From assembly GCF_021117365.1 (NCBI RefSeq), contig NZ_CP088262.1, positions 1,612,001 to 1,676,000 of the forward strand: a stretch of 64,000 nucleotides of DNA, given 5' to 3'. The first letter of the stretch is position 1. Every line of letters starts with the position of its first letter. Shown here in pieces: positions 53,122 through 63,944 of this stretch. Made by a program: the position numbers and the translations under genes. Source of the DNA: Nocardioides sp. cx-173 (GTDB lineage Bacteria > Actinomycetota > Actinomycetes > Propionibacteriales > Nocardioidaceae). The notes beneath the pieces are model-generated. The model searched no databases. It saw only the letters and a program-made list of their open reading frames with translations, and was not told the DNA's origin.

Positions 53122-54189
53122 CTAGGGCCTCTGCTCCCGGCCCTCCACGCGGATCCGCTCCCCGGCGCCCACGCGACCCACCGCGGGGGGCAGCTTGCGC
53201 ACGGCGCCGGCCAGCTCGCGCAGGTCGCTGCCGAGGAGGGCCTGGGGCCCGTCGCACAGCGCGGTCTCGGGGGCCGGGTGGACGTCGACGATGATCCCGT
53301 CGGCGCCCACGGCGATCGCGGCGCGCGAGAGCGGCACCACGAGGTCCTTGCGGCCGGCGGCGTGGGAGGGGTCGACGATGATCGGCAGGTGGCTGGTCGC
53401 CTGGACCACCGGCACCGCGGAGATGTCGAGGGTGTTGCGGGTGGCCGGCTCGAAGGTCCGGATGCCGCGCTCGCACAGCACGATGTCGAGGTTGCCGCGC
53501 TGGGCGACGTACTCGGCCGCCATCAGCCACTCCTCGATGGTCGCGGTCATGCCGCGCTTGAGGAGCACCGGCTTGCCGGCGTCGCCGACGGCCTGAAGCA
53601 GGCCGAAGTTGGCCATGTTGCGGGTGCCGACCTGCAGCATGTCGACATGCTCGGCGACCACCTGGACGTCGCGCGCGTCGACCACCTCGGTGACGACCGG
53701 CAGCCCGGTGGCGGCGCCTACCTCGGCGAGGATCTCCAGTCCGGCGAGGCCGAGGCCCTGGAAGGCGTACGGCGAGGTCCGCGGCTTGAAGGCGCCGCCG
53801 CGCAGGATCGTGGCGCCCGCGGATCGCGCCATCTGCGCCGCGGCGAGCGTCTGCTCGGCCGTCTCCACGGCACACGGCCCGGCCAGGAAGGTGAACGTGT
53901 CGGGACCGATCGGCACCTGGGCGCCCGGGCGGCCGACCCAGACCGTCGAGCGGGTCGCGTGGTGCTGGCGGCTCACCAGCTTGTAGGGGTCGCTGATCCG
54001 GTGCACGTCGGCGACGCCGCGCAGGGTGCGCAGGTTGAGGTGGTGGAAGGACTCGATGTCCCCGACCAGCCCGATGATGGTGCGGACCACGCCCTTGGAG
54101 ACGAAGGCCTCGCCGCCGACCGCCTCGACCTTCTCGACGACGTGCGCGACGTCCTCGTCGGTGGCGTCCGGTGACATGACGACGACCAT
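53122..54189 (-). CDS. aroF: 3-deoxy-7-phosphoheptulonate synthase, class I (AroF type)
   Basis: 355 residues: an N-terminal ferredoxin-like regulatory domain (1-85; VVVMSPDATDEDVAHVV) and the TIM barrel with GPCAVETAEQ (metal Cys), LRGGAFKPRTSPYAFQG, GTRNMANFGLL and PIIVDPSHAAGRKD. This is the AroG/DAHPS-I-beta type with an N-terminal extension, often regulated by tyrosine or phenylalanine or prephenate. ATG has GAGGAA a few nt upstream. A leader peptide and hairpin lie upstream. Confidence 0.93.
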   Translation of the reverse strand: MVVVMSPDATDEDVAHVVEKVEAVGGEAFVSKGVVRTIIGLVGDIESFHHLNLRTLRGVADVHRISDPYKLVSRQHHATRSTVWVGRPGAQVPIGPDTFTFLAGPCAVETAEQTLAAAQMARSAGATILRGGAFKPRTSPYAFQGLGLAGLEILAEVGAATGLPVVTEVVDARDVQVVAEHVDMLQVGTRNMANFGLLQAVGDAGKPVLLKRGMTATIEEWLMAAEYVAQRGNLDIVLCERGIRTFEPATRNTLDISAVPVVQATSHLPIIVDPSHAAGRKDLVVPLSRAAIAVGADGIIVDVHPAPETALCDGPQALLGSDLRELAGAVRKLPPAVGRVGAGERIRVEGREQRP

Positions 54190-54236
54190 GGGGTTCCTCT
54201 TCTCGGTGCGTGCCCGACCCGGCCCGGACAGCACGA

Positions 54237-54259
54237 CGCCCCGGTCGGTGGCCGGGGCG
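54237..54259 (-). promoter_or_regulatory. Hairpin between leader peptide and aroF
   Basis: Perfect arms CGCCCCGG and CCGGGGCG around a 7-nt loop, 22 nt after the leader stop. A second GC-rich stretch (54213-54226, CCGACCCGGCCCGG) downstream could pair with part of it. No T-run, so this may act as a translational or Rho-type attenuator. Confidence 0.45.
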
Positions 54260-54280
54260 GTGGATGGAGTGTGAGCGCGT

Positions 54281-54337
54281 CTAGACGGCTCGCACGGGGA
54301 TGCCCGGCGAGTGCCCAAAGAGATACGTGTGCGTCAC
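54281..54337 (-). CDS. Leader peptide upstream of aroF
   Basis: 18 codons, product VTHTYLFGHSPGIPVRAV with a cluster Thr-His-Thr-Tyr-Leu-Phe. Start is GTG, with TAGAGT (54345-54350) 7 nt upstream, so it is the first thing on a leaderless transcript, and aroF follows 92 bp later with a hairpin between. Tyr and Phe are end products of the pathway, which fits ribosome-mediated attenuation. Confidence 0.5.
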   Translation of the reverse strand: MTHTYLFGHSPGIPVRAV

Positions 54338-54381
54338 GGGGGCGACTCTAGCCACCCTGGAGGCCTGCCGACCGGCCCGGC

Positions 54382-55272
54382 TCACACCGCGAGACGCCGG
54401 GCGGCCACGCGCGAGCGCAGCTCCTTCAGCAGCGGGATGTCGCGGGTGTCGGCGTCGCGCGAGTCCGGGGTCTCGAGGATGAACGGCACGCCCTCGGTGG
54501 CCGGGTGCGCGAAGAGCTCCTCGAACGCACCGGTCCCGATGTGACCCTCGCCGATGCGCTGGTGGCGGTCCTTGAAGGCCCCGCGGACGTCCATCGAGTC
54601 GTTGGCATGCACCAGCCGCAGCCGGCCGGGCCCGCCGATCTCGACGATCCGGTCGAGGGTGGCGGTGGTGCCGCCGGGCTCGTCGAGCGGAGCGCCCGCG
54701 GCGAAGACGTGGCAGGTGTCGAGGCAGATCCCGGCCTTGGGGTGATGGTCGAGCGCGTCGAGGTAGCCGGTGAGGTCCTCCACGCCGGCGCACAGCGACC
54801 GGCCCTGGCCGGCGGTCGGCTCGAGCAGCAGCCACGGCGCCGCGTCGTCGGCGACCGCGTCGAGGATCGGCAGCAGCGCCTCGCGCACCTGGCGCATCGC
54901 GGCGGCGTGCCGCTCGGCGCCGCCATCGGGGTCGACGTAGGAGCCGGTGTGGACCACGACGCCCTCGGCGCCGATCTCGGCCGCCCGGCGCAGGTTGTGC
55001 GCCACCAGCGCCACCGAGCTCTCGTACGTCGCGGGCGTGGGGGAGCCGAGGTTGACCAGGTACGGCGTGTGGATGAAGGTCCGCATCCCGCGGCGCTCGG
55101 TCTCGGCGCGGAACCGCGCGTCGTCGGCGGGCTTGCCCGCCGAGCGCGCCCACCCGCGGGGGTTGCCCACGAAGACCTGGATGGTCTCGGCGCCGACCAC
55201 GTCGGCGTTGGCCAGCGCCCCCTCGGCGAGCCCCTTGCCGACCAGGACGTGGGTGCCGATCGGGTTGCGCAT
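54382..55272 (-). CDS. nfo: Deoxyribonuclease IV (AP endonuclease)
   Basis: 296 residues, TIM-barrel AP endonuclease family 2. IGTHVLVGKGLAEGA, HTPYLVNLGSP, EPTAGQG, CLDTCHVFAAG, HANDSMD and RHQRIGEGHIG supply the three-zinc site. It nicks DNA at abasic sites in base excision repair. TAGCGT at 55280-55285 is 7 nt before the ATG, so the mRNA is leaderless. Divergent from the TetR gene. Confidence 0.94.
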   Translation of the reverse strand: MRNPIGTHVLVGKGLAEGALANADVVGAETIQVFVGNPRGWARSAGKPADDARFRAETERRGMRTFIHTPYLVNLGSPTPATYESSVALVAHNLRRAAEIGAEGVVVHTGSYVDPDGGAERHAAAMRQVREALLPILDAVADDAAPWLLLEPTAGQGRSLCAGVEDLTGYLDALDHHPKAGICLDTCHVFAAGAPLDEPGGTTATLDRIVEIGGPGRLRLVHANDSMDVRGAFKDRHQRIGEGHIGTGAFEELFAHPATEGVPFILETPDSRDADTRDIPLLKELRSRVAARRLAV

Positions 55273-55300
55273 GGGAGGAACGCTATCCGGCGCCGGATTG

Positions 55301-55315
55301 CCTAAGCATCTTAGG
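55301..55315. promoter_or_regulatory. Candidate TetR-family operator
   Basis: CCTAAG CAT CTTAGG: perfect 6-bp arms with 3-nt centre, 38 bp before the TetR start and about 16 bp upstream of the nfo -10. Probably the operator of the TetR protein for its own operon. Confidence 0.5.
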
Positions 55316-55352
55316 TAGAAGCATGATGACGCTAGGAAATGAGGGGGGAGCC

Positions 55353-55931
55353 ATGCGCGCCGGCATCACCAAGGACCGGCTGGCCCGGGCGGGGGCGGAG
55401 CTCGCCGACGAGGTCGGCTTCGACCAGGTCACGCTCACGGAGGTGGCGCGCCGCTTCGGCGTCAAGGTGGCCAGCCTGTACTCCCACGTCGCCGGCTCCG
55501 AGGACCTGCGCCGACGGATCGCCCTGCTCGCCCTCGAGGAGCTGGCCGACCGCGGCGACGCGGCCCTGGCCGGTCGCTCGGGCCGCGACGCGCTGGCCGC
55601 CCTGGGCGACGTCTACCGCGACTACGCACGCGAGCACCCGGGTCGCTACGCCGCGGCTCAGCTCCCGCTCGACACCGAGACGGCGCGGGCGAGCGCCGGG
55701 CCCCGGCACGCCGCGATGGCGCGGGCCGTGCTGCGCGGCTACGACCTGGCCGAGCCCGACGCCACGCACGCCGTACGGCTGCTGGGAAGCGTCTTCCGCG
55801 GCTTCGTCGACCAGGAGCTCGCCGGTGCCTTCAGCCACAGCGAGCCCGACTCCGCCACGTCCTGGCAGCGGGTGCTCGACGCGCTCGATGCCCTGCTCCG
55901 CAGCTGGCCCACCACCACCGAGAGGTCCTGA
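55353..55931 (+). CDS. TetR/AcrR-family transcriptional regulator
   Basis: 192 residues. Helix-turn-helix at about 5-50: TKDRLARAGAELADEVGFDQ and VARRFGVKVASLYSHV, with the TetR_C_33-like ligand domain behind. ATG 55353 was chosen as it follows a GGGGGGA stretch and starts the usual N-terminus; upstream ATGs at 55323 and 55326 are possible. It is coupled to the SGNH hydrolase (TGATG), which suggests the hydrolase is its target. Confidence 0.88.
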   Translation: MRAGITKDRLARAGAELADEVGFDQVTLTEVARRFGVKVASLYSHVAGSEDLRRRIALLALEELADRGDAALAGRSGRDALAALGDVYRDYAREHPGRYAAAQLPLDTETARASAGPRHAAMARAVLRGYDLAEPDATHAVRLLGSVFRGFVDQELAGAFSHSEPDSATSWQRVLDALDALLRSWPTTTERS

Positions 55932-57082
55932 TGTCCCACCAGATCGCCGCGCTCCTGCGCGGTGCCGTCGAGACCGAGCCCACGCCCCGCGGCCTGCGCC
56001 CGCACCGGCTCCCCGCCCTCGCCCGGGAGCAGGCCGCCGACCCCCAGCTGAGCATGGCCGAGGAGCAGCCCTCCGGCGTCCGCCTCGCCTTCCGCACCTC
56101 GGCCTCGCTGATCGAGCTCGACGTGGTGCCAACCAAGCGCGACTACGCCGGCGCCCCGCCGCGACCCGACGGTGTCTACGACCTGGTGGTCGACGGCCGG
56201 CTCGCGGCCCAGGCCACGGCCGAGGGCGGCGACGTGCTCTCGATCGACCTCGCGACCGGCGCGACGGAGCACCGCCCCGGGGAGCCGGTGACGCTGCGCT
56301 TCGACGGCCTCGGCGACCAGGCCAAGGACGTCGAGATCTGGCTGCCGCACGACGAGGCCACCCTGCTGGTCGACCTGCGCGCCGACGCCGTCATCGAGCC
56401 CTCGACCGTGACCGGCCGGCCGGTCTGGGTCCACCACGGCAGCTCGATCAGCCACGGCTCCAACGCCGCCCACCCCACCGGCACCTGGCCCGCGCTCGCC
56501 GCGCGCCTCGCGGACGCCGAGCTGGTCAACCTCGGCTTCAGCGGGAGCGCCCTGCTCGACCCGTTCGCGGCCCGGACCATCCGGGACCTGCCGGCCGAGG
56601 CGATCAGCCTCAAGATCGGCATCAACCTGGTCAACGCCGACGTGATGCGGCTGCGCGCCTTCCGGGCCGCCGTCCACGGCTTCCTCGACACCGTCCGCGA
56701 CGGGCACCCCACCACTCCGCTGCTGGTCGTCTCGCCGATCCTGTGCCCGATCCACGAGCAGACGCCGGGGCCGAGTGCCATGGATGTGATCGGCCTGGCC
56801 GCGGGCGAGCTGCGGTTCAGCGCCGCGGGCGACCCCGCGGAGGTGGCCGCCGGCAAGCTGACGCTCGAGGTGATCCGCGCCGAGCTGGGCCGAATCGTCG
56901 CCCAGCGCGCGCTCTCGGACCCGCACCTGCACCTGCTCGACGGCCGCGAGCTCTACGGCGAGCAGGACCACGCCGAGCTGCCCCTGCCCGACGACCTGCA
57001 CCCCGACGCCGCCGCCCACCGGCGCATGGGCGAGCGCTTCGCCCGCCTTGCCTTCGGCCCGGGCGGCCCGCTCGGAACCTAG
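55931..57082 (+). CDS. SGNH/GDSL-family hydrolase
   Basis: 383 residues. N-terminal beta-sandwich domain (about 45-155), then an SGNH esterase with nucleophile S171 in HHGSSISHG, Gly in LGFSGSALLD, Asn in INLVNADV and the Asp-His pair in LPDDLHPDAAAH. No signal peptide, so cytoplasmic; possibly a carbohydrate esterase. Overlaps the TetR stop by one base. Its TAG stop ends 1 bp before the stop of the convergent phosphoesterase. Confidence 0.88.
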   Translation: MSHQIAALLRGAVETEPTPRGLRPHRLPALAREQAADPQLSMAEEQPSGVRLAFRTSASLIELDVVPTKRDYAGAPPRPDGVYDLVVDGRLAAQATAEGGDVLSIDLATGATEHRPGEPVTLRFDGLGDQAKDVEIWLPHDEATLLVDLRADAVIEPSTVTGRPVWVHHGSSISHGSNAAHPTGTWPALAARLADAELVNLGFSGSALLDPFAARTIRDLPAEAISLKIGINLVNADVMRLRAFRAAVHGFLDTVRDGHPTTPLLVVSPILCPIHEQTPGPSAMDVIGLAAGELRFSAAGDPAEVAAGKLTLEVIRAELGRIVAQRALSDPHLHLLDGRELYGEQDHAELPLPDDLHPDAAAHRRMGERFARLAFGPGGPLGT

Positions 57083-58695
57083 TCAGCCGGCGTACTTCTC
57101 CAAGATGCCGGAGCGGTCCAGGAGGCGGCCCTCGCCGTCGACGACGGCGGTGCCGATGGTGAACGGGGTCGGGGAGACGTGGAGCTGCTTGGGCATGCCC
57201 TGGGGGCGGGTCTCCCACAGGCGGCTGCCGTCGGGGGCGTCGCGCCAGTGGGTGGCGTAGTCGCGCAGGTCCAGCTCCATGCGGTCGTCGTAGACGTCGA
57301 CGAGCAGGTAGTTGGTCAGACCGAACGCGAACAGCCCGCCGTGCGAGACCTGCAGGATGCCGTCGCGGTGGACGGCGGTGACGTCGTGCACCTCGCCGCT
57401 GAGGTAGAGGTCCACGCCGTAGCGCTTGAAGAGACGCCACAGCGGCGAGTGGGCCCCGCCCTCGTACATGAGCTTGCTCGAGCCGTGCGAGCGCACCGGG
57501 CCGACGATCGGGGTGTGGCCCTGGGCGATGACCCACCTCACGCCGTCCTGGCGGGCCTCGCGCAGGACCCGCTCCACCCAGCGCAGCTGGGGCCGGTCGA
57601 GCCGGATCCGCATGCCCCTGGCCGTGGCATCGAAGACGTTGAGGGTGAGGACCTGCACGTCGGGCCGGGGCCGCCATGCGTACGCCGACAGCTCGTGCTT
57701 CGAGCCGCGCGGCCGGTCGGCGTAGCGCGGGCTCCCGTCGGCCCGTCGTCCGAAGCGCTTCGCGAACTCCTGCTCGAACAGCGGGGCGAGGCGGCGCTTC
57801 TCGGCTCGCCAGGGGTTGTCGCCGAACTCGTGGTCGCCCATGGCCGCGTGGACCTCCAGTCCTCGCTCGGCGAAGCGCTCCTTCCACTGCGGGTAGTACG
57901 TCGCGGCGGCGCGGCGCAGCGCCGCCTTGCGCTGGGCCAGGGTCCGGTCGGGGCCGAAGTTCCCCGACCGGTCGACCTCGGTGCCCCACCAGCCCTCGAC
58001 GAGGTCACCGGCGACCAGGACGCTCTCCGGGCGCTCGGCCCGCCAGTCGTCGAGGATCGTGTCGAGAGCGCGCCGGTAGTCGGCGTTGGTCGAGTTCGCG
58101 GTGCGGCCGGGGCGCCAGAAGCCCGGCCCGCGGGCCAGGTCGCCGACGTCGGCGTTGAGGAAGTCCGGGCTGGACAGCAGGCGCAGGTCCGGCTCGGCCA
58201 CCGGGGCCCCCGGCGTGACCAGGCGCGCCCCGAGGGGCGTGGACCGGCCGTCCACCGTGACGGTGGCGTCGACCTGCTGACCCGGCTCGCCGTCGACCAG
58301 CGCGTCGAGGGAGACCGTGCGTCTGCTGCCGGTGGAGCGCACGAGGCAGGTGAGCGTGCGGCCGTCGGCCGACACGTACGAGGCCCGCTCGCGCACCGTG
58401 ACCGTGGGCCGGCACGCGTCGGGGACCGAGGCGAGGTGGGCGTTGCTGAGCCATAGCGTGACGACCGTGTCCCTGCCCCGTCGGGCGGGGACGGTGACGG
58501 TGCCGTGCAGCTCGCTGCCGGCCGCGGCGAACGGCGAGTCGGAGGACCAGCCGGCGTCGGGAGCTGCGGGTGCTCGTCCCAGCGCGGCCGGCCCGACGAG
58601 GGCGACGATCAGCGCGAGCGGGACTGCGAGACCGAGGGCCGAGACGGTGATCTGACGGGTTCGACCCGTACTGCGGGAAAGCACGCGGAGCAGTG

Positions 58696-58699
<4 letters not shown>
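57083..58699 (-). CDS. Secreted calcineurin-like metallophosphoesterase
   Basis: 538 residues with an N-terminal signal sequence (about 15-40). An Ig-like domain (about 60-155) precedes the metallophosphoesterase domain: VLVAGDLVEG, AAMGDHEFGDN (Asp in place of Asn of GNHE), AQGHTPIVG and SGEVHDVTAVH supply the dinuclear metal site. Substrate unknown. The GTG start overlaps the PknB-type kinase gene (GTGA), so the two are translated together. Confidence 0.85.
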
Positions 58700-60711
<2,012 letters not shown>

Positions 60712-60875
60712 AGCGACCCTCCTGCGGCCGGACGGGGAAGGATCCGGTGGGGCAATCGTACGGTCGCCGGGTCTCCGGGCGGGTTTGAGGCCGCCCCGGC
60801 GTGGCGCGGACCCCGAGGGGCCCGACGGGGGACGCCCATTTCGGCGGCGGACCCCCGGGTGGAACCATGGTCCCC

Positions 60876-61250
60876 ATGAGCGAGACGCGACTGGCCGACC
60901 ACGACCTGGCGGCCCTGGTGCCCGAGTGGATCGACTGGGCCGAGGCCGCCCAGCAGCTGGGCGTCACCGTGGGCAAGGTGAAGACGATGATCCGCGACCA
61001 CGACCTCGCCGCCGCCGTCCCCGTCCCCGGTGAGGGGCAGAAGGTCCCCGCGGCGTTCGTCCAGGACGGCCTCGTCGTCAAGGGGCTGCCCGGCCTGCTG
61101 ACGCTGATGCACGACAACCGCTACGACGACCGCGAGATCATCGCCTGGCTGTTCCTCGAGCAGGAGGACCTGCCGGGCCGCCCGATCGACGCGCTGCGCG
61201 AGAACCGCGGCACCGAGGTCAAGCGCCGCGCCCAGGCCATGGCCTTCTAG
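60876..61250 (+). CDS. DNA-binding protein, Rv2175c-like (kinase substrate candidate)
   Basis: 124 residues (127 from ATG 60867). An N-terminal winged-helix/excisionase-like region (WIDWAEAAQQLGVTVGKVKTM) and a C-terminal part (VVKGLPGLLTLMHDNRYDD, EIIAWLFLEQEDLPGRPIDAL) as in M. tuberculosis Rv2175c, a DNA-binding substrate of PknL. Here it faces the PknB-type kinase divergently, as in mycobacteria. Thr residues near the N-terminus (ETRLAD, TVGKVKT) are possible phosphorylation sites. Confidence 0.85.
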   Translation: MSETRLADHDLAALVPEWIDWAEAAQQLGVTVGKVKTMIRDHDLAAAVPVPGEGQKVPAAFVQDGLVVKGLPGLLTLMHDNRYDDREIIAWLFLEQEDLPGRPIDALRENRGTEVKRRAQAMAF

Positions 61251-62335
61251 ACGGCCCGCTGGGTCGCCGCTGCGGCGAGCTGGCGCAGCACCTGGCCGGC
61301 CCGCTCGTGGACGCCCGCCTGCGCCAGGCCGGTCACCGCGTGCTCGGCGAGCGCGGCGATGACCTCCTCGACCTGCGCGTGGGCGCCGCTGGCGTCGATG
61401 ATGCCGCGCAGCCGCGCCACCTCCGCCTCGTCGAGCGGTCGGCCGAGCGCCCGGTCCAGCAGGGCGGCGTCGTCGTCGGGCGCGGAGTCCAGCGCCAGCG
61501 CCACGAGCACGGTGCGCTTGCCCTCGACCAGGTCGTCGCCGGCGGGCTTGCCGGTCGCGTCGGGGTCGCCGAAGACGCCGAGCAGGTCGTCGCGGAGCTG
61601 GAACGCCTCGCCCAGCGGGAGCCCGAACGCCGAGAGCCGCTCGAGCATGGCCGCGTCGGCGCCGGCCAGAGCGGCGCCGATGTGGAGCGGCCGCTCGATC
61701 GAGTACTTGGCGGACTTGTAGCGCAGGACGGTCATCGCGGTGTCGACGTCGGCGCGGCCGCGGGCCTGGACGGAGACGTCGAGGAACTGCCCGGCGATCA
61801 CCTCGCTGCGGCACGCGTCGAAGACCTCCAGCGCCGCGGTCACCCGCTCGGCGGGCAGGCCGCAGCGACGCAGCAGCTCCTCGGACCAGCTCAGCAGCAG
61901 GTCGCCCAGCAGGATGGCCGCGGCGGCGCCGTACTGCTCGGGGTCGCCGCGCCAGCCGTCGCCGCGGTGCTCGGCCTCGAAGGCGCGGTGCGTGGCCGGC
62001 CGGCCACGACGGGTGTCGGAGGCGTCCATGAGGTCGTCATGTACCAGCGCGCTCGCGTGCAGCATCTCCAGCGACGCGCAGGCGCGCGCCAGGGCCGCCT
62101 GGTCCTCCAGCTCGGGGCGGACCGCCTGGTAGCCCCAGTAGCAGAACGCCGCCCGGAACCGCTTGCCGCCCGACACGGCGCGCCGTGCCTCCGCGACTAG
62201 GCGCGCGGCGTCGGGACCGAGTGGGGCGAGGGCGGCCTGCTGCTGGTCGAGGAAGGCGTCGAGCGCCGCCTGGACCGCCGCGCGGAACTCCTCGCCGTCC
62301 CACTGCTCCGGACCGGGCGTCTCGTCGCTGACCAC
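61247..62335 (-). CDS. Polyprenyl (geranylgeranyl/farnesyl) diphosphate synthase
   Basis: 362 residues. First Asp-rich motif HDDLMDASDTRRG, second QLRDDLLGVFGD; GGKRFRAAFCYWGY carries the Lys-Arg for isopentenyl diphosphate. Makes a C15-C20 prenyl diphosphate for menaquinone, carotenoids or polyprenol. I prefer GTG 62335 because TAGGGT lies 7 nt upstream (62343-62348), giving a leaderless mRNA; a GTG at 62356 would overlap that promoter. Convergent with the Rv2175c-like gene (4-bp overlap). Confidence 0.92.
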   Translation of the reverse strand: MVSDETPGPEQWDGEEFRAAVQAALDAFLDQQQAALAPLGPDAARLVAEARRAVSGGKRFRAAFCYWGYQAVRPELEDQAALARACASLEMLHASALVHDDLMDASDTRRGRPATHRAFEAEHRGDGWRGDPEQYGAAAAILLGDLLLSWSEELLRRCGLPAERVTAALEVFDACRSEVIAGQFLDVSVQARGRADVDTAMTVLRYKSAKYSIERPLHIGAALAGADAAMLERLSAFGLPLGEAFQLRDDLLGVFGDPDATGKPAGDDLVEGKRTVLVALALDSAPDDDAALLDRALGRPLDEAEVARLRGIIDASGAHAQVEEVIAALAEHAVTGLAQAGVHERAGQVLRQLAAAATQRAV

Positions 62336-62342
62336 CTGCAGC

Positions 62343-62388
62343 ACCCTAATGGTCACGATTCGGACAGCACCGTCCGGCTACCTACACT
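62343..62388. promoter_or_regulatory. Divergent leaderless promoters of prenyl synthase and metF
   Basis: TAGGGT on the minus strand (62348-62343) is 7 nt before GTG 62335; TACACT on the plus strand (62383-62388) is 6 nt before ATG 62395. No ribosome-binding site is seen for either. Confidence 0.5.
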
Positions 62389-62394
62389 CTCGGC

Positions 62395-63285
62395 ATGGAC
62401 CGCAGACCTGGCCGCGGCGTGGCCGAGCTGATCGCCGAGGGTCAGCGCTCGTTCTCCTTCGAGTTCTTCCCGCCGCGCGACGAGGCGGGCGAGACCCAGC
62501 TGTGGAAGGCGATCCAGGACCTCGAGCCGTTCGCGCCGACCTTCGTCTCCGTGACGTACGGCGCCGGCGGCTCCAACCGCGACACGACGATCCGCGTCAC
62601 CAGCCGGATCGCCCGCGAGACCTCGATGACCCCGGTCGCGCATCTCACCTGCGTCGGCCACACGCGCGCGGAGCTCGAGGCGATCCTCGACTCCTACCTC
62701 GCCGCCGGCGTGCACCACGTGATGGCCCTGCGCGGCGACCCGGAGGAGGGTCCGCGGGCCGCCTGGACCCCGACGCCCGGCGGGCTCGACTACGCGACCG
62801 AGCTGGTCGAGATGGCGCACGCGCGCGGCGAGTTCCGCATCGGCGTGGCCGCCTTCCCGGAGGGCCACCCGTCCGCGGAGTCGCTCGACGCGGACGCCGA
62901 CGTGCTGGTCGCCAAGGCGCGGGCCGGTGCGGAGTTCGCGGTCACCCAGATGTTCTTCCGTGCCGAGGACTACTTCGGTCTCGTCGATCGCGTGCGTGCG
63001 CGCGGGGTCGACATCCCGATCCTGCCCGGCATCATGCCGATCCTGAACCTCGCCGCGATCCGCCGCCAGGGCGAGCTGATCGGGACCGACGTGCCCGCCG
63101 ACGTCGTGGCCCGCATCAGCGCCAAGGACGGGGACCCGGTGGCCATGCGCGCCGAGGGCATCACGCTCGCCGCCGAGCTGTGCGCGGACCTGCTCGCCGG
63201 CGGCGCTCCGGGCCTGCACTTCTACACGCTCAACCGCTCCAAGGCGACGCTCGAGATCTTCCAGGCGCTGCAGATCACCGTCTGA
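62395..63285 (+). CDS. metF: Methylenetetrahydrofolate reductase
   Basis: 296 residues. FSFEFFPPRDEAG (catalytic Glu), SVTYGAGGSNRDTT, HLTCVGHTR, ALRGDPEEG and the FAD-binding MFFRAEDYF, PGIMPILNL define MetF. Reduces methylene-THF to methyl-THF for methionine synthesis. The SIMPL-domain gene follows 19 bp later. Confidence 0.95.
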   Translation: MDRRPGRGVAELIAEGQRSFSFEFFPPRDEAGETQLWKAIQDLEPFAPTFVSVTYGAGGSNRDTTIRVTSRIARETSMTPVAHLTCVGHTRAELEAILDSYLAAGVHHVMALRGDPEEGPRAAWTPTPGGLDYATELVEMAHARGEFRIGVAAFPEGHPSAESLDADADVLVAKARAGAEFAVTQMFFRAEDYFGLVDRVRARGVDIPILPGIMPILNLAAIRRQGELIGTDVPADVVARISAKDGDPVAMRAEGITLAAELCADLLAGGAPGLHFYTLNRSKATLEIFQALQITV

Positions 63286-63304
63286 GGGGACTAACGTCGC
63301 GCGT

Positions 63305-63916
63305 ATGCGCACGGTCACCGTCTCCGGCCATGGGGCCGCGACCGCCCACCCCGACTCGGCGGTCGTCCGCGTCGCCGCGGTCCACCGCGGCGCGACACTC
63401 ACCGACGCGCTCGCCGGGGCGTCGTCGGCGGGGGACACCGCGGTCGCGGTCGCCCGGGGGCACGTGGCGGCGTCGTCGGTGGGCACCGTCGAGCTCGCGG
63501 TGTGGCCGGCCCACGACGAGCAGGGCCGTCCGGCGGGCTTCGAGGCTCGCCACGGCTACCGCATCGCCTGCGACTCCCTCGAGGTCGCCGGCACCCTCGT
63601 GGGGGAGCTCGCCACGCAGGTGGGGGACCGGCTCCAGGTCGAGGGTGTCACGCTGGAGATCTCGGACAGCTCCGTCGCGCTGGCCGCCGCTCGCGAGGCG
63701 GCGTACGCCGACGCCCTCGCCCGAGCCGAGCACCTCGCCGCCCTCGCCGGAGTGACGCTCGGCGACGTGCAGGCGATCGTGGAGGGTGCGGTCGCTGGGC
63801 TCTCGGCGCAGACTGGCGAGGTGGGCGCCGCCTACTCGTCCAGGCTGGACCTGACCTTTGAGCCGGGTCGGTCGTCCCTCGCCCAGGCACTCACCGTGAC
63901 CTGGGCCGTTGTGTGA
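63305..63916 (+). CDS. SIMPL domain-containing protein (DUF541)
   Basis: 203 residues; TVSGHGAATAHPDSAVVRVA start and ARAEHLAALAGVTLGDVQAI, SRLDLTFEPG match the family of SIMPL/BP26 proteins. Most members are periplasmic, but no signal peptide is visible here, so a cytoplasmic role is possible. TAACGT lies 7 nt before the ATG. Function unknown. Confidence 0.85.
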   Translation: MRTVTVSGHGAATAHPDSAVVRVAAVHRGATLTDALAGASSAGDTAVAVARGHVAASSVGTVELAVWPAHDEQGRPAGFEARHGYRIACDSLEVAGTLVGELATQVGDRLQVEGVTLEISDSSVALAAAREAAYADALARAEHLAALAGVTLGDVQAIVEGAVAGLSAQTGEVGAAYSSRLDLTFEPGRSSLAQALTVTWAVV

Positions 63917-63944
63917 CCCATCCACGACCTGAGGAGGTCGCCCC

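Noticed and set aside
55323..55352. Alternative upstream starts for the TetR gene
   Set aside because: The ATGs at 55323 and 55326 lie near the operator and lack homologous N-terminal sequence; ATG 55353 fits the family better.
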